Notes: generated by a model not told the origin, from the sequence alone. Shown: positions 37,359 to 46,215, numbered from the stretch's first letter. The stretch is DNA of 64,000 nucleotides from an uncultured Clostridia bacterium (GCA_947039455.1 CAMQZB010000004.1:39990-103989), one strand, 5' to 3'. Program-made: numbers and translations.

Positions 37359-39434
37359 GTGAAAAATTCATGCTATATAGAACGAGATATTTCTCTTGTT
37401 CGTTTCAATAAAAGAGTTGCAGAGGAGGCGTCGATTAAGACGTCGCCTATTTTCGAACGCTTTAAATTCCTTTCAATTTTTAATTCAAATATGAGAGAGT
37501 TTTACCAAATCAGAGTAGGTTCAATGTTCGATGACTTGGCAAAGGAAAAAGAAGATACAGAAAAATACCGTAACATAGAAAATTTATTGTCACAAGTATT
37601 ACAAGAAACTAAAAAGGCAAACAGCTTTGCTGCCAAAACTTACTTTGATATAGTAGAGGATTTTCAAAAATTTGGATTTAATTTAATTAATTTTTCAATG
37701 GAAATTGAAGATAGTAAACCCTTAAAAGATTATTTCAAAAAAAATGTATTGCCGATACTGTCACCTAGAATTGTTGCTAAAAATGATGTTTTTATGCACT
37801 TAGAAACGGATGACGTGACTTTAGCTGTGGAATTTGCTAAAGATGGGAAGCCTGTTTTTGGACTGTGTTCTCTTCCTGGCAATATGGAAAAAGTGTTTAT
37901 AGAAAAAGACCAGAGCGGTTTTTCCGTGCATTTAGTTGAGGACATAATTCTAAAATACGCTGATAAAATTTTTGGTGGAATGAAAATTAAACAAGCGTGC
38001 TTAATAAAGCTAGTGCGAAATGCTGATATTGATGTTGATGAAGCTAGAGGCAATGTGGGTGGGTACCGAAACATGTTGTCCTTACTGTTGAACCGTAGGT
38101 CGTCACTTTATCCTGTGAGAATAGACTTTAAAGGCGATTTTTCTGGGGATATGAAAAATTTCATTGTGAAACGCACAAAATTCATAGGCAATCATATTTT
38201 TAAATCAAAATCGCCACTTGATTTTTCATTTGTAAAAGATATAGAAGATTTTGCACACTTTGCAGGAATTGTTACAAAAAGTAACTTGAAAGGGTTGGAT
38301 TCGGTGAAATTCACACCATGTGAAAATTTAGAGTACCAAAACGCACCATCAATTATTGAGTATGCAAAAGAAAAAGATATGTTGTTCAATTATCCCTACA
38401 ACACAATGAAACCATTCTTGCGTTTTATGGAAGAGTGTTCGGTAAACAAGGCAGTCAAGGTTATAAAAATGACGCTTTACCGCGTTAGTAGTAATTCAGC
38501 TATCGTTAATAGTTTATGTAAAGCCGCTGAAAACGGAAAGAAAGTCACTGTTTTGATTGAATTAAAAGCACGTTTTGACGAAATAAACAACATTGAAGTT
38601 TCTAGACAATTACAGCAAGCTGGTTGTTCGGTGCATTTAGGCGTAGCTGGATATAAGGTCCACAGCAAAATTGTGACAGTGGAATTTAAGGATAAATCCG
38701 CATTAACATATATTGGCACAGGAAACTTCCATGAAGTTACGGTTAAATTATACTCCGATTTAGGAATTTTAACTGCCGATCCAATAGTTGCTAAAGACGC
38801 AAATATGTTCTTTGATGAAATAACATTAAAAGGTGCTGAAGACCATTATGAAAAACTTCTAGTAACACCACATTATTGCAAAAACCAACTTCTCGACCTT
38901 GTGGATAATGAAATGTTGAAAGTTTCAAAAGGCAAAAAGGGTTCTATAACTATCAAATGCAACGCACTTACTCATGTTGAATTTATCGAAAAATTAGTTG
39001 AAGCGTCCAAAGTGGGTGTGGAAATTCAATTGATAGTGCGTGGCGCTTGCATGCTTTTGCCTGGAGTTTTGGGGGAAACGGAAAATATCACACTTCGCTC
39101 AATTGTTGGTGAGTTTTTGGAACATACTCGTATTTATAAATTCGGCGAAGGTGCAACGGCCAAAATTATCATTGGCAGTTGTGATATAATGACACGTAAT
39201 CTTGATCACCGATTTGAAATATCTTATATGGTGGAAGATAAAAATATTAAGAGCAAGATAAATAATATCTTGAAAGTTCAACTAAAAGATAATGTAAAAG
39301 CACGTATTTGCGATAGCGAAGGCGAATATTACACAATTAATTGCGAAAAGAAAAGAAAAGTCCACAGCCAAAACTACATGAAACGTAGAGCGGTAACTGA
39401 AAATAAAAAGTTTCAAAAATCTATAAAAAAATAA
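37359..39434 (+). CDS. ppk1: polyphosphate kinase 1
   Basis: Ppk1 reversibly makes polyphosphate from ATP. It is 691 aa from a GTG start. The N-terminal domain (ERDISLVRFNKRVAEEA) and two phospholipase-D-like catalytic domains are present. The phosphorylated His is H435 in GYKVHSKIVTVE and the second catalytic His is H589 in FLEHTRIYKF. The gene diverges from the second pfk. It ends in a Lys-rich tail. Confidence 0.95.
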   Translation: MKNSCYIERDISLVRFNKRVAEEASIKTSPIFERFKFLSIFNSNMREFYQIRVGSMFDDLAKEKEDTEKYRNIENLLSQVLQETKKANSFAAKTYFDIVEDFQKFGFNLINFSMEIEDSKPLKDYFKKNVLPILSPRIVAKNDVFMHLETDDVTLAVEFAKDGKPVFGLCSLPGNMEKVFIEKDQSGFSVHLVEDIILKYADKIFGGMKIKQACLIKLVRNADIDVDEARGNVGGYRNMLSLLLNRRSSLYPVRIDFKGDFSGDMKNFIVKRTKFIGNHIFKSKSPLDFSFVKDIEDFAHFAGIVTKSNLKGLDSVKFTPCENLEYQNAPSIIEYAKEKDMLFNYPYNTMKPFLRFMEECSVNKAVKVIKMTLYRVSSNSAIVNSLCKAAENGKKVTVLIELKARFDEINNIEVSRQLQQAGCSVHLGVAGYKVHSKIVTVEFKDKSALTYIGTGNFHEVTVKLYSDLGILTADPIVAKDANMFFDEITLKGAEDHYEKLLVTPHYCKNQLLDLVDNEMLKVSKGKKGSITIKCNALTHVEFIEKLVEASKVGVEIQLIVRGACMLLPGVLGETENITLRSIVGEFLEHTRIYKFGEGATAKIIIGSCDIMTRNLDHRFEISYMVEDKNIKSKINNILKVQLKDNVKARICDSEGEYYTINCEKKRKVHSQNYMKRRAVTENKKFQKSIKK

Positions 39435-39460
39435 GTTGAAATGCTAAATTTTAATACAAA

Positions 39461-39494
39461 TAAAAAGCCCTACCTAATTAAAGGTAGGGCTTTT
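39461..39494. terminator. terminator after ppk1
   Basis: AAAAGCCCTACCT pairs with AGGTAGGGCTTTT. Both flanks allow it to serve ppk1 and the converging flavodiiron gene. Confidence 0.88.
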
Positions 39495-39618
39495 GAATTT
39501 CAAATAAAATGTGCTAGATTAAACAAAATGTGTCGATAAAATGACTTACTTTAAATAGTTTGTATCAAATTAAATAATATATAAAGGACATAATCAAATA
39601 ATAATATTTACTTATTAC

Positions 39619-40773
39619 TTATTTAGCAAATTGTTTAGCGATTTCTTGAAGTTGCTCTTTGTTTAAAAGTGACATAGCTGATTTGATAGAAACTACAGGC
39701 TCAATGATTTCAACTTCTTTCATAGTCTCAATTATTGCACGCATGTGTTTTCCAGACATAGGAGCCCAAGTTCCATTTTCAATTAAAGCAACTTGTCTTT
39801 TTTGGTAATTCTTGCCTTTCAAATGATGTAAGAAAGTTTCCATAGCAGGGAAAATTCCACCGTCATATGTAGGTGCAGCAAAAACTATTTTACCGTATCT
39901 GAAAGCGTCTTCCAAAGCTTCCGCCATGTCTTCTCTTGCTAAGTCGGCAGTGGCAACTTTAGTGCAACCATTTGCTTTAAGCATTTCAGCAAGTTCTAAA
40001 ACAGCAGTCTTTGTGTTTCCGTAGATTGAAGAGTATGCAATAAACACACCTTCGCTCTCAACGCCATAAGTGCTCCACGTATTATATAGATTCAAATAAT
40101 GATCTAAATTTTCTTTTAAAACAGGTCCGTGTAAAGGGCAAATAGTTTGGATATCTAAGTTTGCAAGTTTTTTGAAAAGCATTTGAATTTGTTGACCATA
40201 TTTTCCAACGATGTTGAAATAATAACGTCTAGCTTCACAATCCCAAGCCTCGTCAGCATCGCTTGCGCCAAATTTTCCGAAAGCGTCAGCAGAGAACAAA
40301 ACTTTCTCTTGTGATTCATAAGAAACCATAACTTCAGGCCAGTGAACCATTGGTGCAAAAGTGAAGTTTAAAGTGTGATTTCCAAGCTCAAGTTTATCTC
40401 CGTCCACAACAATAATTTGACGTTCTTCAAAAGCAGTTCCGAAAAATTGTTTCATAAATTGAAAAGTTTTAGCGTTTCCAATAATTTTTATGTTAGGGAA
40501 TTTGTCAACAATTGATTGAATGTTTGAAGAGTGATCAGGCTCCATGTGAGATACCACAAGATAGTCGATTGACCTGTCCCCAAGGACTTCTTTGATATTT
40601 TCAAGCCATTTTTCAGAAACAACATTGTCAACAGTGTCAAGCAAAGCAACTTTTTCGTCTAGAATTAAGTAAGAGTTGTATGCCATACCGTTAGGCACTA
40701 TGTATTGACCTTCGAACAAGTCTTGAGACCTATCGTTAGCACCTACATTATAAATCGAATTAGTAATTTTCAT
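39619..40773 (-). CDS. flavodiiron protein (FprA-type oxygen/NO reductase)
   Basis: This is a 384-aa protein with an N-terminal metallo-beta-lactamase-like di-iron domain (H76xE78xD80H81 in SHMEPDHSSN, then PMVHWPEVM, FSADAFGKFG and CPLHGP). A C-terminal flavodoxin domain (IAYSSIYGNTKTAVLELAEML) follows. These enzymes reduce O2 or NO to protect anaerobes. There is no fused rubredoxin. It is monocistronic, with GGAGG before ATG. Confidence 0.95.
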   Translation of the reverse strand: MKITNSIYNVGANDRSQDLFEGQYIVPNGMAYNSYLILDEKVALLDTVDNVVSEKWLENIKEVLGDRSIDYLVVSHMEPDHSSNIQSIVDKFPNIKIIGNAKTFQFMKQFFGTAFEERQIIVVDGDKLELGNHTLNFTFAPMVHWPEVMVSYESQEKVLFSADAFGKFGASDADEAWDCEARRYYFNIVGKYGQQIQMLFKKLANLDIQTICPLHGPVLKENLDHYLNLYNTWSTYGVESEGVFIAYSSIYGNTKTAVLELAEMLKANGCTKVATADLAREDMAEALEDAFRYGKIVFAAPTYDGGIFPAMETFLHHLKGKNYQKRQVALIENGTWAPMSGKHMRAIIETMKEVEIIEPVVSIKSAMSLLNKEQLQEIAKQFAK

Positions 40774-40903
40774 AAGTTCACCTCCGTGATTACCTTTAGT
40801 ATACTCGCAAACGTAAAAAAAATCAAGTGACTACTACAAGAATTGGTAAATTTTTATACAAAGAATAAAATATATGATAAATAAAAATATTACCAAAAAA
40901 CTA

Positions 40904-40932
40904 TTGACAATAAGATATTTATATGATATCAT
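40904..40932 (+). promoter_or_regulatory. sigma-A promoter of the SPFH gene
   Basis: Perfect TTGACA and TATCAT are separated by 17 bp, 29 bp before the ATG. Confidence 0.75.
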
Positions 40933-40961
40933 ATTGATATTAAAACTATAGGAGAAAAATA

Positions 40962-41921
40962 ATGAATAAAAGTTCAAATGAAAATATGTATAATGAAAAA
41001 TTAATCAAACCATTTAGCGGTTGGTTGATGTTGTTGATAATCTTGGTTATTGACCTATTGTTGGGTGCGGTAATCTTTGTTGGGTTTGCAACGGACAACG
41101 TAGTGCTTTTTGGCGTGATGATTGGCGTAACAGTGGTGTTTACAATAATCATGCTTTGCGGTCTTAGCATAGTCAAGCCAAATGAAGCAATGGTGTGCTT
41201 GTTGTTTGGTAAATATTGTGGCACTGTAAAAACTGAAGGATTCTTTTTTATTAATCCATTTGTGTCAAACTTTAATCCAGGAAGAAAAATCATATTAAAT
41301 AAAGACGGAGTTGCGGTAGGCGTAGGTCCTAGAAAAATTTCTTTGAAAGCTATGACTCTTGATAATGGAAAGCAAAAAGTAAATGATTTTAACGGTAACC
41401 CTATTGAAATCGGAGTAATAGTAATTTGGCAAATCAAAGATACTGCACGTGCGGTTTTCAACGTTGAAAACTATAACGAATATGTATCAATTCAAGCGGA
41501 CGCTACAATTCGTAACATTGCAAGACAGTTTCCTTATGATATTCCAAATGGAAAAGATGACGAGCTGTCATTGCGTGGAAGTTCACTAGAAATTTCTCAA
41601 AAATTGTGTGATGAATTGCAAGAAAAATTGTTAGAAGCGGGCATTGAAATCGTTGATGCAAAAATTTCTCACCTTGCATATTCACAAGAAATCGCAGCGG
41701 CAATGTTGCAACGTCAACAAGCTCAAGCGATCGTTGACGCTCGCACAATCATTGTTGAAGGTGCTGTGGGAATGGTGCAACTTGCTATTGATAAGTTAAG
41801 CGAAGATAACATTATCGAACTTGACGACGAAAGAAAAGCACAAATGGTAACCAACCTTCTTGTGGTTCTTTGTAGCAATAAAGACGCACAACCAACCGTT
41901 AATAGCGGTAGTTTGTACTAA
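40962..41921 (+). CDS. SPFH/Band 7 membrane protein
   Basis: This is a 319-aa protein with two N-terminal membrane helices (residues about 20-45 and 50-75) and then an SPFH domain (IVKPNEAMVCLLFGKYCGTV, VIWQIKDTARAVFNVENY, and the coiled YSQEIAAAMLQRQQAQAIVDA). Flotillin-like proteins organise membrane domains; the specific role here is unknown. It is followed after 18 bp by a small Arc-type gene that probably shares its transcript. Confidence 0.88.
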   Translation: MNKSSNENMYNEKLIKPFSGWLMLLIILVIDLLLGAVIFVGFATDNVVLFGVMIGVTVVFTIIMLCGLSIVKPNEAMVCLLFGKYCGTVKTEGFFFINPFVSNFNPGRKIILNKDGVAVGVGPRKISLKAMTLDNGKQKVNDFNGNPIEIGVIVIWQIKDTARAVFNVENYNEYVSIQADATIRNIARQFPYDIPNGKDDELSLRGSSLEISQKLCDELQEKLLEAGIEIVDAKISHLAYSQEIAAAMLQRQQAQAIVDARTIIVEGAVGMVQLAIDKLSEDNIIELDDERKAQMVTNLLVVLCSNKDAQPTVNSGSLY

Positions 41922-41939
41922 GGTTGAAGGAGCTTGTAA

Positions 41940-42173
41940 ATGAAAGATAAAAAACAATTAATATTAAGAATAAATCACAACCTTTGGGAAGAGTTAACTC
42001 GAATTTCAGATGACGAATGTCGCTCTTTGAATGGTCAAATTGAGTATATTCTAACACAAGCAGTTAGAAACAAACGCACAAAAGAAAAAATTCTTGTTGA
42101 AACCCTAATTTCCGATTTATCGGAAAGTGACGCGGGAATCGTGATACGCAATCTTAACAACATGAACCTATAA
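41940..42173 (+). CDS. Arc/CopG-like ribbon-helix-helix protein
   Basis: This is a 77-aa protein resembling an Arc/MetJ-type ribbon-helix-helix: beta strand KKQLILRINHNLWEEL and helices DDECRSLNGQIEYILTQAV. It begins 18 bp after the SPFH gene; such SPFH-Arc pairs occur in Firmicutes. It may autoregulate the operon or act as an adaptor. There is no toxin gene beside it, so I do not call it an antitoxin. Confidence 0.75.
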   Translation: MKDKKQLILRINHNLWEELTRISDDECRSLNGQIEYILTQAVRNKRTKEKILVETLISDLSESDAGIVIRNLNNMNL

Positions 42174-42215
42174 ACCTTACATCGCAAAATAAAAACTTTT
42201 AGTTTGTTTTATTTT

Positions 42216-42249
42216 AAGCCTACTTGACATCAAATCAAGTAGGCTTTTT
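42216..42249 (+). terminator. terminator of the SPFH-Arc operon
   Basis: AAGCCTACTTGA pairs with TCAAGTAGGCTT around a short loop and is followed by T5. Confidence 0.88.
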
Positions 42250-42335
42250 GCGTTTTATTATAACCATATGTCAAAACCCTAAACAAAAAAAACAACACAA
42301 ACTAAAAAATATATCACCCCCCAACTCAACATGTT

Positions 42336-42570
42336 CACCAGCCAAACCAGTCCGCAACTCCAACACGTCCACCAGCCAAACCAGTCCGCAACTCCAACAC
42401 GTCCACCAGCCCAACCAGTCCGCAACTCCAACACGTCCACCAGCCCAACCAGTCAGCAACTCAACATGTTCACCAGCCAAACCAGTCAGCAACTCCAACA
42501 TGTCCACCAGCCAAACCAGTCCACAACCCAACCAGTCCACAACCCAACCAGTCCACAAACCTAATCAGTC
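42336..42570. repeat. 34-bp tandem repeat (minisatellite), C/A-rich and G-poor
   Basis: About five head-to-tail copies of a 34-bp unit beginning CACCAGCCAAACCAGTCCGC (starts 42336, 42370, 42404, 42438, 42471; the fourth is 33 bp), then shorter 15-bp units CCAACCAGTCCACAA. There are no spacers between copies, so it is not CRISPR. All frames stay open because of composition. 34 is not a multiple of three, so the reading frame rotates from unit to unit, which argues against coding. It lies in a 700-bp gap between terminators. Confidence 0.9.
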
Positions 42571-42654
42571 CACAACACCATCAAATCCGCCAATCCAATA
42601 AACCCAAACCAACCCACAAACCTGTCCCATCGCCCAAAAAAAATACCCCCCAAA

Positions 42655-42728
42655 AAGGGTCAAGGGTTTCGACCCTTGTGAGGTTAAGGGCTCACAGCCC
42701 TTATGGAGTTTGAGGCAAAGCCTCATAT
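42655..42728 (-). repeat. GGGGTTTGGGG-type intergenic repeat, diverged copy 4
   Basis: AAGGGTCAAGGGTTTCGACC, then AAGGGCTCACAGCCCTTATG and GAGTTTGAGGCAAAGCCTC. It shares the serial hairpin plan (CAAGGG/CCCTTG, AGGGCT/AGCCCT, GAGGC/GCCTC) with copies near 20 kb. Confidence 0.65.
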
Positions 42729-42789
42729 ATCTAACGAACCAACCAAAACATCACAGCAATTACCCTCCCAACCAAAACACAAAACACAA

Positions 42790-42825
42790 AAAAAGACATA
42801 TCAAAAAATGATATGTCTTTTAAAA
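42790..42825 (-). terminator. terminator after ptsI
   Basis: AAAAGACATATCA pairs with TGATATGTCTTTT; read on the minus strand it is followed by a T7 run. Confidence 0.85.
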
Positions 42826-42872
42826 TTCACAAAAAGAATATAAGCGTAATAGCTAATATAAAACCCGTGAGA

Positions 42873-44501
42873 TTATTTAGTTTTAGTTGTGCAGTTGATG
42901 ATGGTTTTCTTTAAGTTAAGAATCTTTGAAGGAGAAACTGATAATTCGTCAATACCGATACTCATATAGAAATCGGTAAGTTCTAAGTCGCCAGCGCTTT
43001 CGCCACAGATACCGCACCAAATGCCGTTCTCACGAGCAGAAATAGCAGTAAGTTCAATCATTTTAAGAACAGCTTCATTTCTTGAATCAAAAAGTTTTTC
43101 AACGTTAGTATTCATACGATCAACAGCAAGAGTGTATTGAGTAAGATCGTTAGTGCCGATAGAGAAGAAAGAAACTTCTTTAGCAAGTTTGTCCGCGATC
43201 ATAACTGAAGCTGGAGTTTCGATCATAACGCCAAGTTCCAAATCTTCTTTAAAAGGAACACCTTCTTCTTTTAATTGAGTTTTGATGTATTCTAAAAGGC
43301 GTTTTGCGTCTTGAAGTTGAGATAAATGAGAAACCATAGGGAACATGATAGACATGTTTCCGTAATGTGAAGCACGAAGCAACGCACGTAGTTGAGTTTC
43401 AAAAATCTTAGGTTCATTTAAGCAAATTCTGATGGCACGGTAACCAAGAGCAGGATTTTCTTCGTCAGGAATACCGAAATAAGAAGCCTGTTTGTCAGCA
43501 CCAAGATCAAGGGTTCTGATGATAACGTTCAAAGGGCTTAAACGCTGAACAACTTCCTTGTATATTTCAAATTGCTCATCTTCAGTAGGGAATTTATCAG
43601 ACTCAAGGTAAATAAACTCACTTCTAAACAAACCAACGCAGTCCGCATCGTTGTTAAGAACTTCGTCGATATCAGAAAGAGAGCCGATGTTAGCACCGAC
43701 TTTAACGCCGTGCCCGTCTTTAGTTATGGCTTTTTTGCCGATGTATTCTTTCAAGCCTTCTTTCACAGAGTTTTGACGAGCGATCATGTCGTTGTAGTTT
43801 GCTAGGATAGTGCTAGTAGGGTCGATAACGATTTTACCAGTGTCACCATCAATAGCAATTTTTCCGTCAAGAGGAATATCTTCAAAAGCCTCACGAAGAT
43901 TTACAACTGCAGGAATACCCATAGTACGAGCAAGAATAGCAGAGTGAGAAGTGTTTGAACCGAATTTAGTAACAAACCCAACCACGTTGTTTTTATCAAG
44001 TTTAACCGTTTCAGAAGGAAGAAGATCTTCCGCAACAACGATAAGTTTCCCAGTAAGAGACAAGTCGGTTTCCTTAATGCCTTTCAAAATTTTCAAAATC
44101 CTGTTGGAAATATCCATAATGTCAGCAGATCTAGCGCTCATATAAGGATCGTCCATAGCAAGGAACATGTCTGCGATCATGTTTCTAACAGTGAAAACAG
44201 CAAATTCAGCATTTTTATGGTCATTAATCATTTCAATGCAACCGTCACAAAAATCAGGATCGTCCACAAGCATTTTGTGAACTTCAAATACTTGGGCAGT
44301 GTTGTAGTCGGCAACAAGGGCATGTTGGTAAAGCTTGTCAAGTTGAGTTATAGCCTCAAGTTTAGCATGAGTAAAACGATCAAGCTCTTTTTCGATATCA
44401 GTGATGACGGTATCCTCCACAGATAAATCGTGTTTGATCATGTAGTAAATATCACCAACTGCAACGCCTTGAGAAGCGCCTCTTCCGTTTAATATTCTCA
44501 T
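42873..44501 (-). CDS. ptsI: phosphoenolpyruvate-protein phosphotransferase, Enzyme I
   Basis: Enzyme I takes phosphate from PEP and gives it to HPr. It is 542 aa from ATG 44501, with GGAGGG just upstream; the track start is an upstream TTG. The phospho-His is H186 in GSNTSHSAILARTMGIP, and the PEP-binding domain has MIETPASV, SIGTNDLTQY and the Cys in CGICGESAGD. It is separate from ptsH, which lies divergently upstream; in Bacillus the two form one operon. Confidence 0.96.
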   Translation of the reverse strand: MRILNGRGASQGVAVGDIYYMIKHDLSVEDTVITDIEKELDRFTHAKLEAITQLDKLYQHALVADYNTAQVFEVHKMLVDDPDFCDGCIEMINDHKNAEFAVFTVRNMIADMFLAMDDPYMSARSADIMDISNRILKILKGIKETDLSLTGKLIVVAEDLLPSETVKLDKNNVVGFVTKFGSNTSHSAILARTMGIPAVVNLREAFEDIPLDGKIAIDGDTGKIVIDPTSTILANYNDMIARQNSVKEGLKEYIGKKAITKDGHGVKVGANIGSLSDIDEVLNNDADCVGLFRSEFIYLESDKFPTEDEQFEIYKEVVQRLSPLNVIIRTLDLGADKQASYFGIPDEENPALGYRAIRICLNEPKIFETQLRALLRASHYGNMSIMFPMVSHLSQLQDAKRLLEYIKTQLKEEGVPFKEDLELGVMIETPASVMIADKLAKEVSFFSIGTNDLTQYTLAVDRMNTNVEKLFDSRNEAVLKMIELTAISARENGIWCGICGESAGDLELTDFYMSIGIDELSVSPSKILNLKKTIINCTTKTK

Positions 44502-44542
44502 AATTCCCTCCAAATAATTTTTATAAAAGTTCTATTGTAGTA

Positions 44543-44571
44543 ATTGTATAATCTATTAGCGTTATTGTCAA
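44543..44571 (-). promoter_or_regulatory. ptsI promoter
   Basis: On the minus strand TTGACA and TACAAT are separated by 17 bp, 42 bp from the start codon. Confidence 0.72.
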
Positions 44572-44642
44572 TAGTTTTATAGGTGAAAATTATCGAAAAA
44601 TGTGTAATCTTTGTTGAAACTCATATTAAACTATTGTAATAC

Positions 44643-44671
44643 TTGACAAACCGTGCTAAATTGCATACATT
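44643..44671 (+). promoter_or_regulatory. ptsH promoter
   Basis: TTGACA and TACATT have a 17-bp spacer. It faces away from the ptsI promoter about 70 bp to the left and gives a leader of about 100 nt. Confidence 0.65.
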
Positions 44672-44780
44672 ATTATAGTAAAGTAAAAAACAAATACAAA
44701 TCAGGCTAAAATTTGCTTAGGCGAAAATTAGCAAAAATACAAGAAAAGTAAAAGAAATTACAGATACAAGGAGAGTTTTT

Positions 44781-45053
44781 ATGTTAAGTGAAAAAATATT
44801 AGTAAGTAATAAGTCGGGGTTACATGCCCGTCCAGCAATGGCATTCGTTCAAACTGCATTGAAGTTTCAATCAGAAATCACATTTTGCAAAACTACAAAT
44901 CCAGAAATAATAAAAAAGGCTAAATCAGTGATTGCGGTTATGTCCGTTGCTGCTAAGTTTGGGGATGAGATTGAAATATTCGCAGAAGGTGTTGACGAGA
45001 AAGAAGCTGTTGCTGCACTGGTTGAATTAATTAAATCAGGTTGTGGAGAATAG
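44781..45053 (+). CDS. ptsH: phosphocarrier protein HPr
   Basis: HPr carries phosphate from Enzyme I to sugar-specific EII proteins. It is 90 aa. The catalytic His is H15 in SGLHARPAM, and S49 in KKAKSVIAVMSV is equivalent to the regulatory Ser46 phosphorylated by HPr kinase in Gram-positives. It ends KSGCGE. GGAGAG precedes ATG. It is followed after 18 bp by a hydrolase gene, probably on the same transcript. Confidence 0.93.
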   Translation: MLSEKILVSNKSGLHARPAMAFVQTALKFQSEITFCKTTNPEIIKKAKSVIAVMSVAAKFGDEIEIFAEGVDEKEAVAALVELIKSGCGE

Positions 45054-45071
45054 TCTAGGGTTTAAAAAATT

Positions 45072-45818
45072 ATGAATAGACATAAAGCGATAAAAATAAT
45101 AAAAGAGGACAACAATACTGCTGTCCTCTTTGTTCATGGCTTTTTAGAAAGCCCCTGTCAGTTTGAGGATTTCATTGAAATATCAAAGGAAAAGCATACT
45201 GTGTTTAACGTTCTTCTTCATGGACATGGTGGATCTGCGAAAAACTTTAAATCAAGTAATATAAAATCATGGGTCGAAAGTGTAGATGTTTTTTTAGAAG
45301 AGCTTAGAGCGATGGGGAAAAAAGTATTTATTGTGACCCACTCTATGGGCGGATTAATAGCATTGCAGTTGCAAGAAAAATATGCTGATATAATAGTGGG
45401 TATGTTTTTAATTAGCGTACCACTTAGAATTTGGTGTAGGTTCAGTGGTGTGTTTAATGGAGCAAAGATTGTGTTTTCCAAAAAGAAAAACGACCCGAAA
45501 TTAACAGCAGGGAGAAACGTTCACAGTGTGGAAGTTTCTAATATTTTTCAGTATGTTTATTACGTTCCAAAACTTTTTGAGCTTTTAAAGTTTTCAAGGA
45601 TAAGTCGAAGAAATGTGGAAAAAGTGTCCGTTCCTACAACGTTAGTCAGCTCGAAATTTGACGAATATGTTTCAATAAGGTCAAATAAATTCTTTTTGAG
45701 CATGAATAATGTGGATAAACTATACCTTAATAAATCCGCACACTTTTATTTTCAAGAAACAGATAGGCAAATAATGTTGGATTTGTTTAAAGAAAAATTG
45801 AAAGTATTTGAAAAATAG
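45072..45818 (+). CDS. alpha/beta-hydrolase (esterase/lipase-like)
   Basis: This is a 248-aa alpha/beta-hydrolase fold: the oxyanion region VLFVHGFLESPCQFEDF, nucleophile S91 in VTHSMGGLIA, an Asp in SSKFDEYVS and a His in KSAHFYFQE complete the triad. It resembles carboxylesterases of the Est30 type. Substrate is unknown. It begins 18 bp after ptsH without a good ribosome site, so coupling to ptsH is plausible. Confidence 0.82.
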   Translation: MNRHKAIKIIKEDNNTAVLFVHGFLESPCQFEDFIEISKEKHTVFNVLLHGHGGSAKNFKSSNIKSWVESVDVFLEELRAMGKKVFIVTHSMGGLIALQLQEKYADIIVGMFLISVPLRIWCRFSGVFNGAKIVFSKKKNDPKLTAGRNVHSVEVSNIFQYVYYVPKLFELLKFSRISRRNVEKVSVPTTLVSSKFDEYVSIRSNKFFLSMNNVDKLYLNKSAHFYFQETDRQIMLDLFKEKLKVFEK

Positions 45819-45897
45819 TGAAATTCCGTATACATAAAACTGTGTTTTAGTGTATTATAATAAGAGAAAAGCAATATAGTATCAAGAAAAACGTTCT

Positions 45898-46066
45898 TTT
45901 AGGCCGTTTCGCCTTGATTGAAAAGGGAATACAGTTAAATTCTGTAACTGCCACTGCAACTGTAATTAGTTAGCAATAGCCCATATCCACTGAAATTGTA
46001 TAGCAATTTTGGGAAGGGGTGCTGTTGTGTTAGTAACTATAAGTCAGGAGACCTGCTTTATTGCCA
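45898..46066 (+). ncRNA. cobalamin (B12) riboswitch
   Basis: The hallmark sequences are in order: AAAAGGGAA, the hairpin ACAG-TTAAATT-CTGT, the B12 box-like core CCACTGCAACTGTAATTAG, CCACTG, GGGAAGG, and the 3' signature AGTCAGGAGACCTGC. It binds adenosyl- or methylcobalamin and normally turns off expression when B12 is plentiful. A TATAAT at 45856-45861 could be its -10, though the -35 is poor. The downstream seven-gene operon has ECF transport genes, consistent with B12 uptake. Confidence 0.93.
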
Positions 46067-46085
46067 CATAGCATTTTCGGTGGAA

Positions 46086-46211
46086 ATGTGCAAATGTATT
46101 GAATGTGGTTTAGATTATGATAGTTATTTAACGCAAAAAAGCAATGAATCGTTGCGAATTTTGTGGTTTTATGAGCTAGTTATGAATATGAAATCTACTA
46201 ACAATATATAA
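46086..46211 (+). CDS. possible small Cys-rich ORF in the riboswitch expression platform
   Basis: A 41-codon frame starts MCKCIECGLDYDSYL and ends MNMKSTNNI, between the aptamer and the terminator. Three Cys in CxCxxC spacing would allow metal binding. The ribosome site (GGTGGAA, too close to ATG) is poor, and no homologue is recognised. It may be chance; I list it because of its position. Confidence 0.2.
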   Translation: MCKCIECGLDYDSYLTQKSNESLRILWFYELVMNMKSTNNI

Positions 46212-46215
46212 ATGC

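Noticed and set aside
41940-42173. Antitoxin of a toxin-antitoxin pair
   Set aside because: No toxin-like gene adjoins it; the neighbour is a flotillin-like protein.
42336-42570. Possible CRISPR array
   Set aside because: The units are contiguous with no unique spacers, and there are no cas genes nearby.
42224-42601. Several long overlapping ORFs on both strands in the 34-bp repeat region
   Set aside because: They come from low-complexity C/A-rich DNA; all frames are open, no ribosome sites are seen, and the repeat unit is not a multiple of three, so the frame rotates between units.
45996-46211. 71-aa ORF overlapping the cobalamin aptamer
   Set aside because: Its first half runs through conserved riboswitch sequence, so it cannot be coding as given; only the downstream 41-codon part is kept as a weak possibility.
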